Shown one piece after another: positions 12,201-27,200 of a stretch of 64,000 nucleotides of DNA. The notes beneath the pieces are model-generated. The model was not told the origin of the DNA. It saw only the letters and a program-made list of their open reading frames with translations, and ran no database searches. Source of the DNA: Sphaerolaimus hirsutus (lineage: Eukaryota; Nematoda; Chromadorea; Monhysterida; Sphaerolaimidae); contig OZ038452.1 in NCBI GenBank assembly GCA_964036195.1, positions 6,318,704 through 6,382,703 on the forward strand, given 5' to 3'. Both the position numbers and the translations under genes were made by a program. The stretch's first letter is position 1; each line of letters opens with the position of its first letter.

Positions 12201-15200
12201 ATAAGTAACTGCGCGTGCACTGACATGTCACTGGACTATACTTTTTTAATGTATTTTATACCTAACTGCCTCCACATTCAATATCCTTTCCGGCTGCCGA
12301 CATAAAAGTACTTATAATCAGATCAGACTGTACACAGATACACAGAATGTTACCGTGTTTTTACGAATGAAGTCCTATGAAAACTTTTCGCCTAGTTCAC
12401 ACATGGTGTGGGCTAAAAAGATGTGATGAACGAAAAATGATTGTGGTGAGATATGGTAGATTGCATTGTGAAGTGTGCGGTAAAAAATACAAACTGCAGT
12501 GTGCAGTACTTTTTTGGTGGAAATAATTTGCTGGTAAATTTTACCGGTGGTCTTTCTTATCACTGTCACGCGCCCATTTGAGCTACTAAAAACATATTTG
12601 TCTACACACAGATCTGTTTAAGTTCCTTCGTTATTATACAATTCTCGTTGACATGGTTGCATCGGGCTAGTGATGTATTATATTTACAAAGCGCCAAGAC
12701 TTTGGCGCCAGGCACTTTTGTAGAATGGCATGTGACGCGGAAACAATGCTTGGCGCCAATGGCGCCAAACGGTTTTCATGTATACTCAGCGGACCGCAAA
12801 GTATGCGGCCAACATTACTTATGTCTTAGTCGATAACCCGCTAACAGGATACTTATGTACCGTATTACCTCGAATTACCCCCCCCTTGAATTAACCCCCC
12901 CCCCCCCTCGAATAAACCCCCCCTCAAAATGGGCTGGGGAAATAATAAACCCCCCCCCCTCGAAATACCCCCCTCCGGAATGATGTACATCATGTATGCA
13001 ATGTACATGATGTATTTGATACTACTTATTCGCATCGCAGCTACACTTCAATACTGAGCTACGCTGATTTCTGTACAAATGTACATCGACGGCCCCAATA
13101 TAACCTATTTTCTCACATTTATTACCGTTTTTGTGTAGGAAAAAGCGTGATCTTTAGTACAGAGTTGTTAGAATTACTGAACTTTTTTAAAAGTATATGT
13201 AAACGTAAAGTATTTTTTTTTTACTCACCACAAGGTATAGAAAACGTAAATTACTTTTTTTTTACTCGTACGTACGCGTAAATGTGGGTACTTTTTTGTG
13301 AGTGTTGAAACGACTACTTTTCTTCATAGAATGTGTAAAAGTGGGCACTTTTTCATACGTGTACAGCACAACGTATGTTTTTCTATAAGCAAATGACAGA
13401 TTAGGTATATAGTTTTCAAGGTCTGTTTTTTCTAGGAGATAAAAATCATCGTTCTCCCGACTTGTTTACCACATCCATTGTCTCCACAACCATTTTGATT
13501 TGGTTGCGAATTTTGAAATTTTTAAAGGCACTACCCCCGCATATCTAAAATATTCAATGGAACCCATTAAATATGTCCCACTTGAATTTTCATAAATACA
13601 TTTTCCGTACGCGTACGCTTTGAAAGTGTACGCGTACAAGTGCGTACGGTATTTTTTTGAGAAGTATATGTAAATGTATTTACCGCGTACTCGCGTACGC
13701 GTATTTTTCGAGTAAACGTACGTACCTTTTAACAACTCTGCTTTAGTATGAATTTCACGAAATTTTATGGCGAAATAATAAAACCCCCCCTCGAATAACC
13801 CCCCCCCCCTCGAATTAACCCCCCCTCAAATTTTGCTGGCGAAATAATAAACCCCCATGGGGGTATTTCGAGGTAATACGGTATGCACTTTCACAAGACA
13901 AAAATGTTTAAAAAAGCAACCTGGGGCCTTAATACCAGAACCTTTAAATTCTATAGTGTCCAAATCTTATGTTTTTGTAGCCAATTCTAATGTGAACATA
14001 AAATTTCGAGCATAAGGATACATACCCTATAAGTTTTTTGACACTGTTATTCTGCTCTTTTTATTTGCGGAACTGGCACCAAGAATTATGTTTTTTCAAT
14101 TGGCCCTACACACACTAGTTTTCACCGTGACTTCTGTGAAAACTGAAATGGTGACATGGCGACATTTAGCCTACTGTTGTTGTATGATATATGTGTTTTA
14201 GTTTTTGAATTTTCAAGTTTAAACTTTCATTTTTAAAATTCACATTAAAATAAAATCAAATCATTCAACCGTGTTGATTAATCTGCATTTGTAAAAAAAT
14301 CAGTTTTCCCACGAAGTCACGGTGAAAACTAGTGTGTGTAGGCACATTATGACGTCATACCGGAGTGTTTCCTTCAGAAAACTGCATAGCGTGCGGTCCA
14401 CGGAGTATTCAAATCGCCATTGGATTGGCGCCACGGCACAATGTCACAATGGCGCCTGGCGCCATGACGCTTTTTTCTTTTACTTTTTTACATCGCTAAT
14501 CGGGGACAGTAAAATGTCAAAACTAATTTCTCAGTGCTGGTGCGTTTTTTTCACCGCCCGTCATGCAGCGACACTGAGGTAATTACTGCCGGTCGCATGT
14601 TATTTAGATGTGGCAATTGACTTTGGCGCCTGGTGCCATTTGCAGTTGCGAAAAATTTGCAATTTGGTTGACGGTTTTGCAAAAAAGTAGGCAGTGTTTT
14701 TTCGTGAAAGTTTGCATTGTATGTGAGAAATGCGACGGATTAAGGGAAAGTAAATAAATATTTTTATGTGCCACGACGTTTATCTCAATCTAGGTGCCAA
14801 TTCCATAGCTTGTCAAATGACAAGACTAGTTGTAAATAATAAGTAAACTCGTAAAAGTTAAGTGAAAAGTGAGAATTATTTTACTTAACACCTACTCAGG
14901 GTGCACAATTAGCCCTTAGTCGCATTTCAGCCAAAATATCTCTACACGACAATCTTTTTGGGTGGGGGAACTCCCCCCCCCCCAATTTGTCTGATCGCAG
15001 TGAAGATGGGAACTGGGAAAGGCATCTGGAACTAGATATGGAGCAACATGGCTGACTTGCTTCAACTATCGTATTTACTACCTAATGCGTGCATGTATTT
15101 GTATTGGTACAGGGTGGTTCAGATGATGATGTAAAATTGAGATGCTTTTTTGAGACTTGTCCATTCTTTTTCCATCAAATCTTGTAAGTATGGCTTTAAA

Positions 15201-18200
15201 TAATTATGCAGGTGTCCGCATTATTATGATCGATGTCATTTTCGAAAAGCTTCCCTTGAATAAGTCTCCACCCTTGCATAGTAAATAGTTAAGTGAAAAG
15301 TGTTTGAACTACTTTATTTTACTCTCATTTTCGAAAACTCACATATTCAGATCCTGGATGTAGTTTTTGCAAAAAAATATCCATGGTAAATGGTTTTTTT
15401 AAAGCTTAAAAGCTCTGTCATCATGTCATGTAACCAATTTTAACGTTGACTCACAAATGATTTTGGGAGCAATAATTCTACAAAGAGTTTTTATATACTA
15501 CTTGTGTAGAAAACATATTTTCACCCAAAAAACTTGGGAGAGAGTGTTTGTGTCTAAAGAGTGATTTCCCAAAAAATGTCACCCCGCTACATTTCCACAG
15601 CGGACAGCAGCCCACGAATGTCCAAACCAAACACTCAGCTACCCCCATCAGAAATTTCAAGAAAATCTCATATTAAAAAACAAACAAAAATTAGCAATCC
15701 AAATAAAAACATCCAATTGTCATGAACCACCGTGTATTTCGCGCCCAGAGCAGATGCGCTGGAGCACATGGATACTCTGCTTGGTGGTGCAGCTGCAGCT
15801 GATACCTTATATTGGGCCCCAGGCACCCGCACTTGGGCACCGTGGTGTGGTGGCAATTTTTTTGGGGGAATTTAGATTTTTTTCCGATTTTTTTTTGCCA
15901 AATTTATCCATTCTAACTGGGTTCTAACTTAATTTTCAATATTTTTTGAGTCATTTATGTTAATGTATTGCCCGTTATACCATAGAACCCTACATAATCA
16001 TTTGGATACCTTTTTCAAACCGATTGAAACTATTGCAAACTTCAGAATTGATTTGAAAACCACGGAAATTCGAAGAATATCTTTTAAAAGTAAATAACAA
16101 AAAATCAAATACTGTTTGTGAAATAAAATCAGAAAACTCCAAAACTCATTTCGATAAAAACTTTCTACTCTAAGAAGTTCCCATCGTAATTGCAGATAAC
16201 ATACATAACAAGTTTTGGCGGCAAATTGAATTTGTCAATCCGAGGTTCTATACTCACTTGTGCCAGCGTATTTCGTTAATAGGTTTGCCATGTTTATTTT
16301 CGATGGGATGTTTGTGCAGTAAGGAATGCTGTAAATTTGCTATTTAGGAGGATTTGAAGTTTGGAGAAGTTATTTTTACCTATGCTGAATTTGTGCTTTT
16401 GTGCTTATCATTGGGTTTATAAGGTATTAAATAGTGAATATAGTCTACTCCCTGCGCACCATAGAAAGAAATCTACCATATCCAGTCTGAAAAAAATAAC
16501 AAAATTTTTCTCATCATGTTACATTGCTCGCTCACTATGAGCGAATTTGCTGAATTTCACCTGCCTTTAATCTTTAAAATAACGTCACACTCCTTGTTAT
16601 AGTGACGCCTCACCAGTGTTGTGACAGTTGGTCATGGAATTTCATGACACTGTCAAATCGTGACATGACTCGAAATTTCATGACGATAGCGTAAAATTTC
16701 AATAGCGTTTACCGCATTTCCTAGAAATACCTCCAGGGGGTTTATTTTTTCAGTGTGACAATTTTGAGGAGGGGTGGTATTTCGAGGGGGGTATTTCGAG
16801 GGGGTGGGTGTCATTCGAGGGGGGTTATTATTTCGCCAGAATTATTTTGAACACCCAGTACTAAAAACGTACGCAGACGTAGAAAAACTCAACAAAAACC
16901 ACCATGTATAAGAGTCTATAGCCTTATATAGGTATGTAGATGATATAAACCATGTTCTAACGTAACACAATCATTGTTTTTAACGTGTGAGCTTTTGTCA
17001 TCTACGTTCCCTATACACTGAATTTGGGGGGGTTATTTCAAGGGGGGGATTTATCAATTCATAGTGCCCATTTTGAGGGGGTATTTCGAGGGGGGGTAAT
17101 TCGAGGAAATACGGTAGTCTGACCAGTATACCAATTCCGCAAGTTTTAAGTTTTAAGTTTGAAATTTAGACCTCGAGCGAAGTTTTTTTTTCGAAGTTTT
17201 TGGACAGACCAATTTACAGTAAAACTTTCGGGTTTGACTGTAAATTGAAACTTCTCGTAAATCTAAAGTTTCAAATATCTACCCAGAGATACATGTGTCA
17301 CAAGAAAAATATGTCAAATGTAAGATGTAGCATTGACCGACAGAAGGCATTTGATTAGTCATAATGTTTCTTGAAACATGTCATTTCTGCGTTACATTGT
17401 ATCAGCTTTATAACGCATTCAAGCCAATGTCTGCTATTCTAGTTCAAGCATTTTTGCTCATACTAATGGTATGTAAATCTTACAAGTTTGTAGGATAGGT
17501 ATTTGCGTAGGTTTCTGGTGAGGTTCCTACAATGTATCTTATTTAATATAGCCCATTTTTTTATCGACAATTTTGAAATCATCAAAGGTAAAAAATCGAA
17601 AGCCATTCATTGTGGTCAACCCAACTTTGTTGGAAATAGATTTATCAGTTGACGAAATTTCTACCGGAAACTGGTGTGTGCATGGTCAACGTGTGCATTC
17701 AGCCAATGTCAGGGTAAATTGAAATAATTTCAATTTTCAAGATTGAAGGATGAAGTTAAAAAGTTATTTTAAAATAAAATCGTATTGACCGCTGGATGAA
17801 AAATTTCGTGGACACCAGCCAACAGTCAATTCAAATAAAATTGTTTTCTTCTTAAATATGACTAGTGATGTAAAGGCACCGGAGCACCGGTGCCCCGGTG
17901 CTTGGCACCGAAGGGCACCAGCACCGGTGCTGGTGCGGTGCCATTGCATTCTTCAGGGGTGCCATGCCGGTGCCGGTGCCATTTTTTTTCAGAATAGCAC
18001 CGGTGCCGGTGCGGTGCGGTGCCATTTTCTTGCCGGTGCCAAAGGTGCCAGCACCAGGGCCAAAGTAAAAGGCAACGGGAAACGCACCGGCCAAGGCTTC
18101 ATGTGCTGTGCAATTTTGTCCATAGTATGTGCTTTTTCATATTTCAAAAAACAGCGATATATTTACCCAACCGTTTTTGCCTATTTTGTAAACCTCCCAT

Positions 18201-21200
18201 CAAATAAATATACCTACTGTGAAATCCATTATACCCGATACGTGATCTGATGAGCGAATCTAAAATTTTGTTGAATTTTAAATCATTTTTATATTTTATA
18301 TTTATCTTACTTGTTTGTTCAAAATTTGTTGTCAGTTTATGACAGAGATAGTTCCATTCTCTGTACAGCAACGACTCCGATCAGTAGACAATAGTGGCTA
18401 TGGACATTGCAGTGAATTAAATATTTTATCTTTCATTTGTGATCATTGTAATTGCTTCATAAAAGTGATTGCCACATCATTCTGATCATTTTCAGTGCTC
18501 AACCATCAAAATCGGTTGAAAATTCATTGAAATATGCACTTCCAAACGTGAGACCACTGAGAAACTGCCCGATATTTACTTCAGAAATTCCAGGCCGGTG
18601 CGATGCCTTTCGGTGCTACCACCGGCAACCGGCCGGTGCCCTTCGGTGCCGGTGCCATTTTTTCCAAAAGGCACCGGTGCCGGTGCGGTGCGGTGCCGTT
18701 TTTCCCGGTGACTTCAACATCACTAAATATGACAGCGTGCAGAATTGGGTCTAGTTCCAGTCCAGTCTCAGATATCTCAATCTGTTTTGTGAATGTATCA
18801 AAGTTTTAAAAAAGTTCATTTGGAGCGTGGCATATACCGTACTTCATCGGAATAGTATCCAATGGGTTATTTTTTTGCCGGAAAATTTGAGGGGTATTTT
18901 TCGTGGGGGGGGGGATTTTTCTCTGAGTGCTCTGCATTTGTATCCTTTGGTATCCTATGGATTAGCCCAGTTTGAGTGCATCCATTTTGAAATACATTTA
19001 TCCTGTTACACTTTGCACATGCCACAAATTGTATTTAAGAAGTTTTCATCGTTCACATGTCCATTGCACTGATTCTTGAGGGGGCAGCGCTTGTTTTTAT
19101 GGCTCGCTAAAACTGGGGCTTATTCGAAGAAATACGGCGTGTGGTTTTCGAATGAAAGTGTGATTTGGAGTAGTTGTGAGCAATTTCGTATTGAAAGTGT
19201 TTTGCGTCGCTCTAAAGTCCCATTTCAATGAAAATAAAACACTTTTTATATAACTTTAAAAACATTTTTTTGTACGAATTCAGACTATTTGTCGCCTTTC
19301 CAGACGTGAAAAAATGCCGCCGCGCTGTAAGCACAAAATCTATTGAGCATTGATTGATAAAATGTTTTTCTAGATGTAAAAATCGCTAATTAAATAATTT
19401 GTCACATGGCGATGTATTGGCAAGTGGCACCGAATACGTCGAGAAAAAAATGTCTAGGTAATTACTGCCGCTAAGGTAATCTTATCTACCTATGCTAAGA
19501 TAATCGAATTTAAATTCGCCGGACTTTTTTGGAAATGTTTTTTTTCGCTGTAAATTAACTCCTTTCCGTGAATAGCTCAACAGTAAAAAAAACTGACGGA
19601 AAAATCACTCCGTTCGGGACTTATTCGAGGGTTTACGGTAATTTCCCATATACCACCGTCCAAAAACAACAACACTAATCCACTCTAAAATCTAAATCGA
19701 CATCCAATATTGTCGCAGGTCTGAGCTCGCCGCAGCAACAATCGCTGTGCAGCGCGTCGCCGCACCAACTGCAGCAGCAGCAGCAGCAACAAGTCATGAG
19801 CGGCACGAATGCGGCCGCCGCCGCGGGGCTGTACGCCCGGCTGGACAAACTTCAGAGGGAGTTGGCAACTTGCCATGCGAAAAATGACCAGTTGGCCGCT
19901 TGGTATAGGTGGGTGGTTTTTTTTGTTTGGTTGGTTCGATTTTGGGCTGGTTTTTTTTTTGGGGGGGGGGCTTGCTTGTGTTTTTGCCGAATTATGAGAA
20001 ATGTGAAATCAGTGGGAAACTAAGCAACTAAAGACAGTAATTGCAAGAAATTGCAACAAAAATCACCGTAAATTTGCTAAAACTATTGTAGTGGGAAAAT
20101 ACTTTGATAAAATTGTTCAATCGACCAAAGAGCACAAACGTGATCCTAATCGCGATCCCGATCCCAGCAAACAGCCCAATTCCCCGTCCCCGATCCTTAT
20201 TCCATCCCTACAAACAAAAAATTCCAACAAATCAATTCCTCAAACTACGTCCAATCTCACCCCCACTACCCGATTCCATCAAACCGGGTACCCGAATTCA
20301 AAAGCACCAATCAAATTCGATCACACTAATGTCCAACCGCTGCAGGGCGGCCAGTCGCGAAGTCGGCTCGGCAACGGCCGACCGCCGCCAGTTGCAAAGC
20401 GCCGTGGAAGAATTGCGAGCGGAAAATTATCGACTCAGATCTGAAGTGCAAATGGCCGCGCAGGAGAAACAGATCATGCAGCAGAGGGTCGGTTTTTCGT
20501 TGTTGTTTTAAAAAAAGTTATTTTTTTTTGAAGGGACCTGATTTTTTGCAGGTCGTGCTATTGTTTTCAGTAGGTTTTAGTAGGCGCCAAGTAGGTTTTC
20601 CTCCAATTTTTAAAAAAAGGCTGTCTGAAATGTAGCTTTTTTTGTAAAATTCCATCAGTGTTCAGCGGAAATCAACGTTAGAGTTTTTCGATTTGCATTG
20701 GCAATCTGTTTGTATTTTGCGATTTTTTTTAACGGGCACATACTATGCTTTACTTAACTGCGCTTTCTATGCCTCCAGGCATTTTTCAGCGTTCAATCAA
20801 CTTCTTTTATGCTCCAATTATTAGACACTTATTAGTTTTTGCACCAATGGCTCTGCGCACACTAGTTTTCAACCGAAATTTTGGAAACTCATAAATCAGC
20901 TTTGAATGTATTTTAGTTTTCCAGAATGAGTCATCTTTCATCCCTGTCAACTGTAGTTGACAGTGACCTCATTCTGAAAAACTCAAATGCATTCAAGGTG
21001 GATTTATGAGTTTTCAATATTTCAGTTGAAAACAAATGTGTACAGGCACAATCCATACATTTTACGTCTCCTCCACAGAAGTTGCGTACCCATCATACAT
21101 ATTTTATTGAAAATTGGCGCGAAATTCGCAAATATTAAGCGGCAATCAAACTAAAAGCACGGTGAAAAGTATCGGCGCGTCAGAATAGAGTGTCGCATCG

Positions 21201-24200
21201 GTCCCGTCTCATGTATTCCGCGCTCCGTTCAAACAATTCCCGGTCGCGCGTGTATGGGTACGAGTGTTTGCCCTTCGTGTTTACACAGGTAAGGTATACA
21301 TATACTCGGTGGACGTCACACTTGGTGTGGAAACCTACCATAATCCGTCTGAATGATGAACCAAAGATTATACGGTTCTCATCAAAATATTTATGTCGTT
21401 TTTACTATGGAATAATTAATTTTGAAACATATCAAAGATATTATTCATTAAATTATGGTAGGATTCCGCGAAAAGTATGCGCTCCACTCGGTATACATAC
21501 CTGCGGAGCGGCAGGGGCGCCGGCCACCTGTACCCACACTTTAAATACGGGCGCCATTCAAGCGGCCGCTGCCAAGTGTTCGCGCTGCTGCGCCACTGCG
21601 GCAGTTGTGTACACGTTTGTGTGTGGCGTGTGAAGGTGGCAAAAGTTTTTTCAAATGGTTTTTCAAAAGTTTGTTTGAAAATTGTGCTGGGCACCAGAGA
21701 AAAGGATGCAATGAGGCAATAGAAATGTTGCACCAGTCTTGACCAGTCAGAGCCGTGGCTAGTGATGGGAAGTTACCAGGGGAATGGGCACCAAGGGACA
21801 CCATCTCCAGTGCTGGTGTAGTGCGCTTGCAACTTGTAGGTGTACCCAGTAACCTGGTGCCATTTTTAACATGACATGACATGGTGCTGGTGTGGTGTGG
21901 TGCAATATTATGCTGGTGCTTTAGGTGCTAGTGATAGGGGGGAAACTAATAGTCATCAGAAAGGTACCAGATGTGTTGTCACAGGCTGTTACACTGTCAT
22001 GCTCAGTCATATTTTTGAACAGCACTGCACCCAAATATAATTTTCCATAGTGTATTTTGTTAATTTTCTTTAGAAAAAATAGTTCCTCCTACCATCAAAT
22101 TACCATATTTTTCCGATTATAATTCCCAGGGCAGTAAACAGATTTGAGAGGGCACTATGCATGAAACTTTTTACAATGTATAATGCCCCAGACACTATGA
22201 TTCAGGGGAATTATAATCACATATATATGGTACTTACAAGGGAAACTCCCAGACCCTGTAAAATGCGAAATGATGAAGAGTGTCAAAATGAATGTCATGA
22301 AATGTCAAACAAACAGTAAAAAATATACTGAATTTGAATGTTTCCATGAAAATTGAAACCTTGCATGTCATTTGACCTTTTTAAAGGCATTTTACAGAGT
22401 CTTGGAGTGGCAACTGGGCACAAACTTTTTGTACAGTTGAAGCTTTGAAAATTTTCTTTCTCTTTTCATCTCCACAGCAAGCATTCTTCAAGAAATTGGT
22501 GTTTCTAAAAAGGTACATCATTTGAAAAACTAAATACATTATTTGAAAAACCAAATTCATCATTTTAAAAACTATCCTCTCATTCTTGCCATCACTAGCA
22601 TTATGTGCAGTTTCACATGCCGCCTGCCGCGCTGCACAGTGCCGCTGCAGTTGCTACTCCCGGGTAAACCAATGATTTGTCCATTTATTTGTGTCGCTCT
22701 GTTCTCTGTTTACAGCGTGCCCCCAGCGGGAGTTTGCAAGTTCTGGTCCTGGTGGACATTTTGAATGGCTACTTTTTCTATTTTTGGAAATTTTATAGGA
22801 ATTAATTTGTAGTGCTGCTATATTTCGATACTGGAAAAACGACCTTGTATCTTTTTTATTTTTTATTTTTTGTGCGCTACAAGGGCACGAATCTCGTTGG
22901 ATAATAGGCATGCAAAATTAATTTTTGTAAAGGGTGGGTGCTGCTCGAATGTCCATTTCCGTGACGGCGCTAATGATGCACATGTAGTGTTGGGGTTAGA
23001 ACGATGTTACTTTTCGATATTTTTCTCGATTTTTACGATTTATATTCGGTATTTTGTCAACATTGTCGATCTGTTCGATGTCCGAAATTCTGATGTCGAT
23101 AAAATATTCAGTGTTTCATTTCCGCGTGAAAAATATTCGATATGATATGTCGTTCCAACCCTAGTAGATGGACAAACGGATACCTATATAGCATTTTGCT
23201 CATAAAATCGCTTCCATTACGCCTGGGCACATTGTTGCTTGGGGGTATTTTCTATTTTGCGAGTGTATGGTTTATATTTATTTTATCCCACGCAATTTCA
23301 GCGCGCAGACTCGATTTACGCATGCAAATAGAAATTTGTGGATTTTCGGGAATTTAATTCTGGGGTTCGACTTTGAGCTCCTGTTAGGATTGATGTACTT
23401 ATTTGCCTTTATGTAATTCCTCGAAAAAGTCAGGACATTTTACAAAATTATGGTTTTCATGGTACTTTACATACGCTGGTAGTATATTTACCATACTTGT
23501 TTTTACATTAACTTACTTTTTATAAATATCTTTAATACCTGCTCCTTCATGTTTAAAAATAAAACCTGATCAAAATTCTTTCAACAGTCTATAGCTTACA
23601 AAGTCAACTATCTTTATAATTTAAATATAATTCAAACATTTACACAATTAAAGCCCTCATCAGGAGCATATGTGAAACGAACAAGTGTATGTGTAATGCA
23701 TTCAAGTATATAAATATGTTAAATGCATAGACATGGCGGGCGCCCAGTCACACTGACATGCGTGCCACAAGGAAGTGACAGCTATAAATACAAAGATCGG
23801 ACCCCATTGTTTACCATGGAAGTTACCATAATTTGATGATTAAAGTCACGTGGCAAATTATGCACTGGATATTTTTTCGAATAGTGAAAGCACTTTATGT
23901 GACAAGAATAATAAAATTTGCTGGATCTCTATTCACACGGGTTATGGTAGATTTCATTGTAAAGTGTAGTTCTATACATACACTGGCTGCTGTTCAGGCT
24001 GCAGCGTGCCCGCTCTCACTACCTAGGCAAGACCTTATTGCGCATTGGGTGCACAAAAGAGGTTGTGCAGAATCATAACTACCGAAAAAGGGTTTGTGCC
24101 GCGAAAAAATGTGTTTTTGGCGCTACGCACACTGGATGTCAACTGTTTCGGTGTCAACTCGATTTTGGTTGAATTTAGGTAGCAGGACAATTTTGAAAGA

Positions 24201-27200
24201 CACTTGCGGCATGATGTCAATTGGGCCGACAATTTTTCATAAATTTTTAGTTTATGGGCCGCGAAACCGTGTTCAAATGCACATGGCAATATAAATTCCT
24301 CTTCGACATTGCCGCATGTGCCCTTAAAAACTGTCCTGCAAGCTACAGTGTCATAAAATCGAGTTGACACTAAAACAGTTGACATCCAGTGTGTGTGGCA
24401 CCTTTGTCGCGTTGTGCTTCATGTGCAAGTTGGCAAACATAATCTAGTGGACAGAAGTGCCCCAGCACGCAGTTGTTATTTTGCAAATTCTATTTTACAC
24501 ACGTAAATGCAGCAGCTTTAATGTACACTTAAGTGAGGACGCGATGGTCCCTTCTTTTGTTGCTCATATTGTTTTGAAGGGTGAACTCATTGATGTGGAA
24601 ATATTTATACTGCGCTGCAGGTTTTTTTAGGATGCAGTTGGAACAAATTGAATTTGAAAATTTTAGATTTTGCGATATTTTTGTTTGAATGTGTATCTTT
24701 TCGTTTGGGGATTTTCATCATTTGTTTAAGCCGATTTTTTAGAAGGCAGAGTCAAATATTAGTCATAAGTGAGTCATTTCCTATATTTTTGTTGAAAAAA
24801 GTTTTTACTTTGTGAAATGTGTTTGTCACAGACATATTATTGTAATCATGATTTAATATGATATCCTATAGCAATTCCACCATTTTTTCGATCAGTTTTC
24901 CTTAAATTTTTTATCCTAGACGCCGCCCCCACAGAAATTTTGTCACACTGATAAACGGAGCATAAAAAGCGCGTCCTGTTGTGATAAGAATATACGTTAA
25001 TAGGATACTTTTTTGCATTTATAGGTAAATATTTACATATACATGTTGACATCTGACGTTCCAAAATACACATTTATTTTGGCGCCCCATAACATTTTTT
25101 TTTTGCTGTAAAAATTGAAACATTTAGGACATATTTGGGGCCCTAAAACAGCCAAAAATATCTTTTTCCTCCAAAATGTTTCCATTTTTTGGCAACTGAC
25201 CTTCAAAAATCGAACCAAAGAAAGGATGTCTATCCAATACGCAGGTGCTCGATTTGAACCTCAAGGTGGAATACAAAAACGAGGAATTATTAGAGGTGCG
25301 GCAGCGTTTCCGCGCAATGCAGTCGCCAAATGCGGTGGGTTGTGGTATTTTACCTTTGGTGGGTTCGAAAAGTGCCTGTGCAAATCTATTTACATGTGCA
25401 AATGGGAGATTGGAGAAATGTCTATGTTGCCATTGAAAGGATTATTTCATTTATATAGATGATCTTGTCTTGGACCACAGGAACTTTTCGTGGCTGCCAC
25501 AAAAATACCCATCTAATACACCCTACCTAATGGGAGATCACACGAAAAATCCGCCCGAAAAACACCTTATCAAATCCCACTCAAAATCAACCCCATCAAT
25601 CACAATCGCATTTTTAAAAAAAAATTTTTTTTCAAACTCAAATACCCCCCCCCCCCCCCCCCCAGGAGGACACTTCAAGCAGCCAGGGGGGTGCTGCGTG
25701 GGCCGACGGCATGTTAAAACAATGGCACGACACTCGTTCGGATAATGAGCGATTGCGAAGGGAGAATTTGATTTTGAGCGAACAGTCTGATTTGGTAGAT
25801 AGATTGCAGCGGCAGCTGGATTTGGAGGTGAGGTTATTTGGTGGTTGGCTTTTGGGTGTCAAAAAACAAAAGTGACAATTAAGGTTGAAAGGACAAGTAA
25901 TGTCTAAACTTACAACACGCGTAAAAAAAACAAGAAAATTTTATCACATTTCGGACACACCAATCGAAATATGTATTTACCATCACCCCATCACTTCAAC
26001 TTTTAGTTCAACCTCGATTAAACCCTCCTCTCCAACTTTTCACAACCTCAATTAAACACCCCCCTTTTCCAACTTTTCACAACCTCAATTAAACCCCCTC
26101 TCCAACTTTTCACAACCTCGATTAACCCCCCCTCTCTCCAACTTTCCACAACCTCAATTAACCCCCCCCTCTCCAACTTTTCACAATCTCAATTAACCCT
26201 CCCCCCTCCAACTTTTCACAATCTCAATAAAACCCCCTCTCCAACTTTTCACAACCACAATTAACCTCCCCCCCCCTCCCAGATAACGGGTCGCGCGGAA
26301 GAGCGCGAAAAGCACCGCGCCGAAATAATGCAACTTTACGAGCAGCTGCACCGGCAAGCCCAAGAAAAGGAATCGCTCAGAAATCGCCATGAGGCGGGCA
26401 GGCAGCGCTATGAGGACGCCCGATTGGAACTGGAGCATTTGCGACGCGACTGCAAACTGCTGTCGGAGAATTTGGCTCGCGCCGAGGCGAGATATAAGCA
26501 GGTGGGTGGGTGGAACTATTTGCGTAAACTAGTTGACAATGGTACCGAATGCCAACTGGTTTCGATCCCAATTTGAAGCTTGTCGACGCTTAACACTACG
26601 CATTATTGTATACACATCTACTTCATGTCAGCTTTGTATAAACATTGCACATACCTTCATTTGAAAAATGATTCAAAATTTTTGCATTTGAACGTCAGTC
26701 GTCGGTGAGCTTCGAGTTGGGATCGGAACCAGTTCAAATTCCATCCAAATGCCCACCAAATTTCCAATCACCAAGAATCATCACTATCACAAACAATCAG
26801 ACCCAAAAACATCCTACCCACCAAATCGGGCAACCCGAAAAACCCTGCCCGCAATCGAAACCCCTCCCAGGTTCACGCCGAGTACGCCAACGTGATGTCC
26901 GAACGTGACGTGGTGCTGCGCGAGAACGAGGAGTTGACCAATGCCAAAGATCGGTTGTCGCAGCAGCTCAAAAAGTCCGACGGCCATCGCAAAGACCTTC
27001 AAACCAACGTGGACACGCTGACCAATCAGGTGCCAATCCCAGACCTTGTAAAATGCCCTGTAAAATGTCAAATGTCATGCGAAGTGTCAAAAGTCATGTA
27101 AAATGCCCGGTAAAATGGCAAATGGCATTTTACCGGCATTTTACGTGACTTTTGACACTTTGCATGACAATTGACATTTTACAGGGCATTTTACAGGGTC

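Larger units (their letters stand above)
21496..22618 (+). repeat. left arm of large inverted duplication
   Basis: Matches 28071-29566 in reverse orientation over its whole length: caggggcgccggccacctgt at one end, cactagcattatgtgcagtt at the other. It includes one diverged introner-family copy (22241-22412) and a private TA-flanked insertion (22103-22230). Confidence 0.85.

Noticed and set aside
12860-12985. Quadruplex or telomere-like function for the long C-runs.
   Set aside because: The runs are parts of the repeated tcgaaataccccc modules of family A; no telomeric repeat is present.
25998-26280. CRISPR-like array.
   Set aside because: Units are directly adjacent with no unique spacers; this is a minisatellite in a eukaryotic intron.
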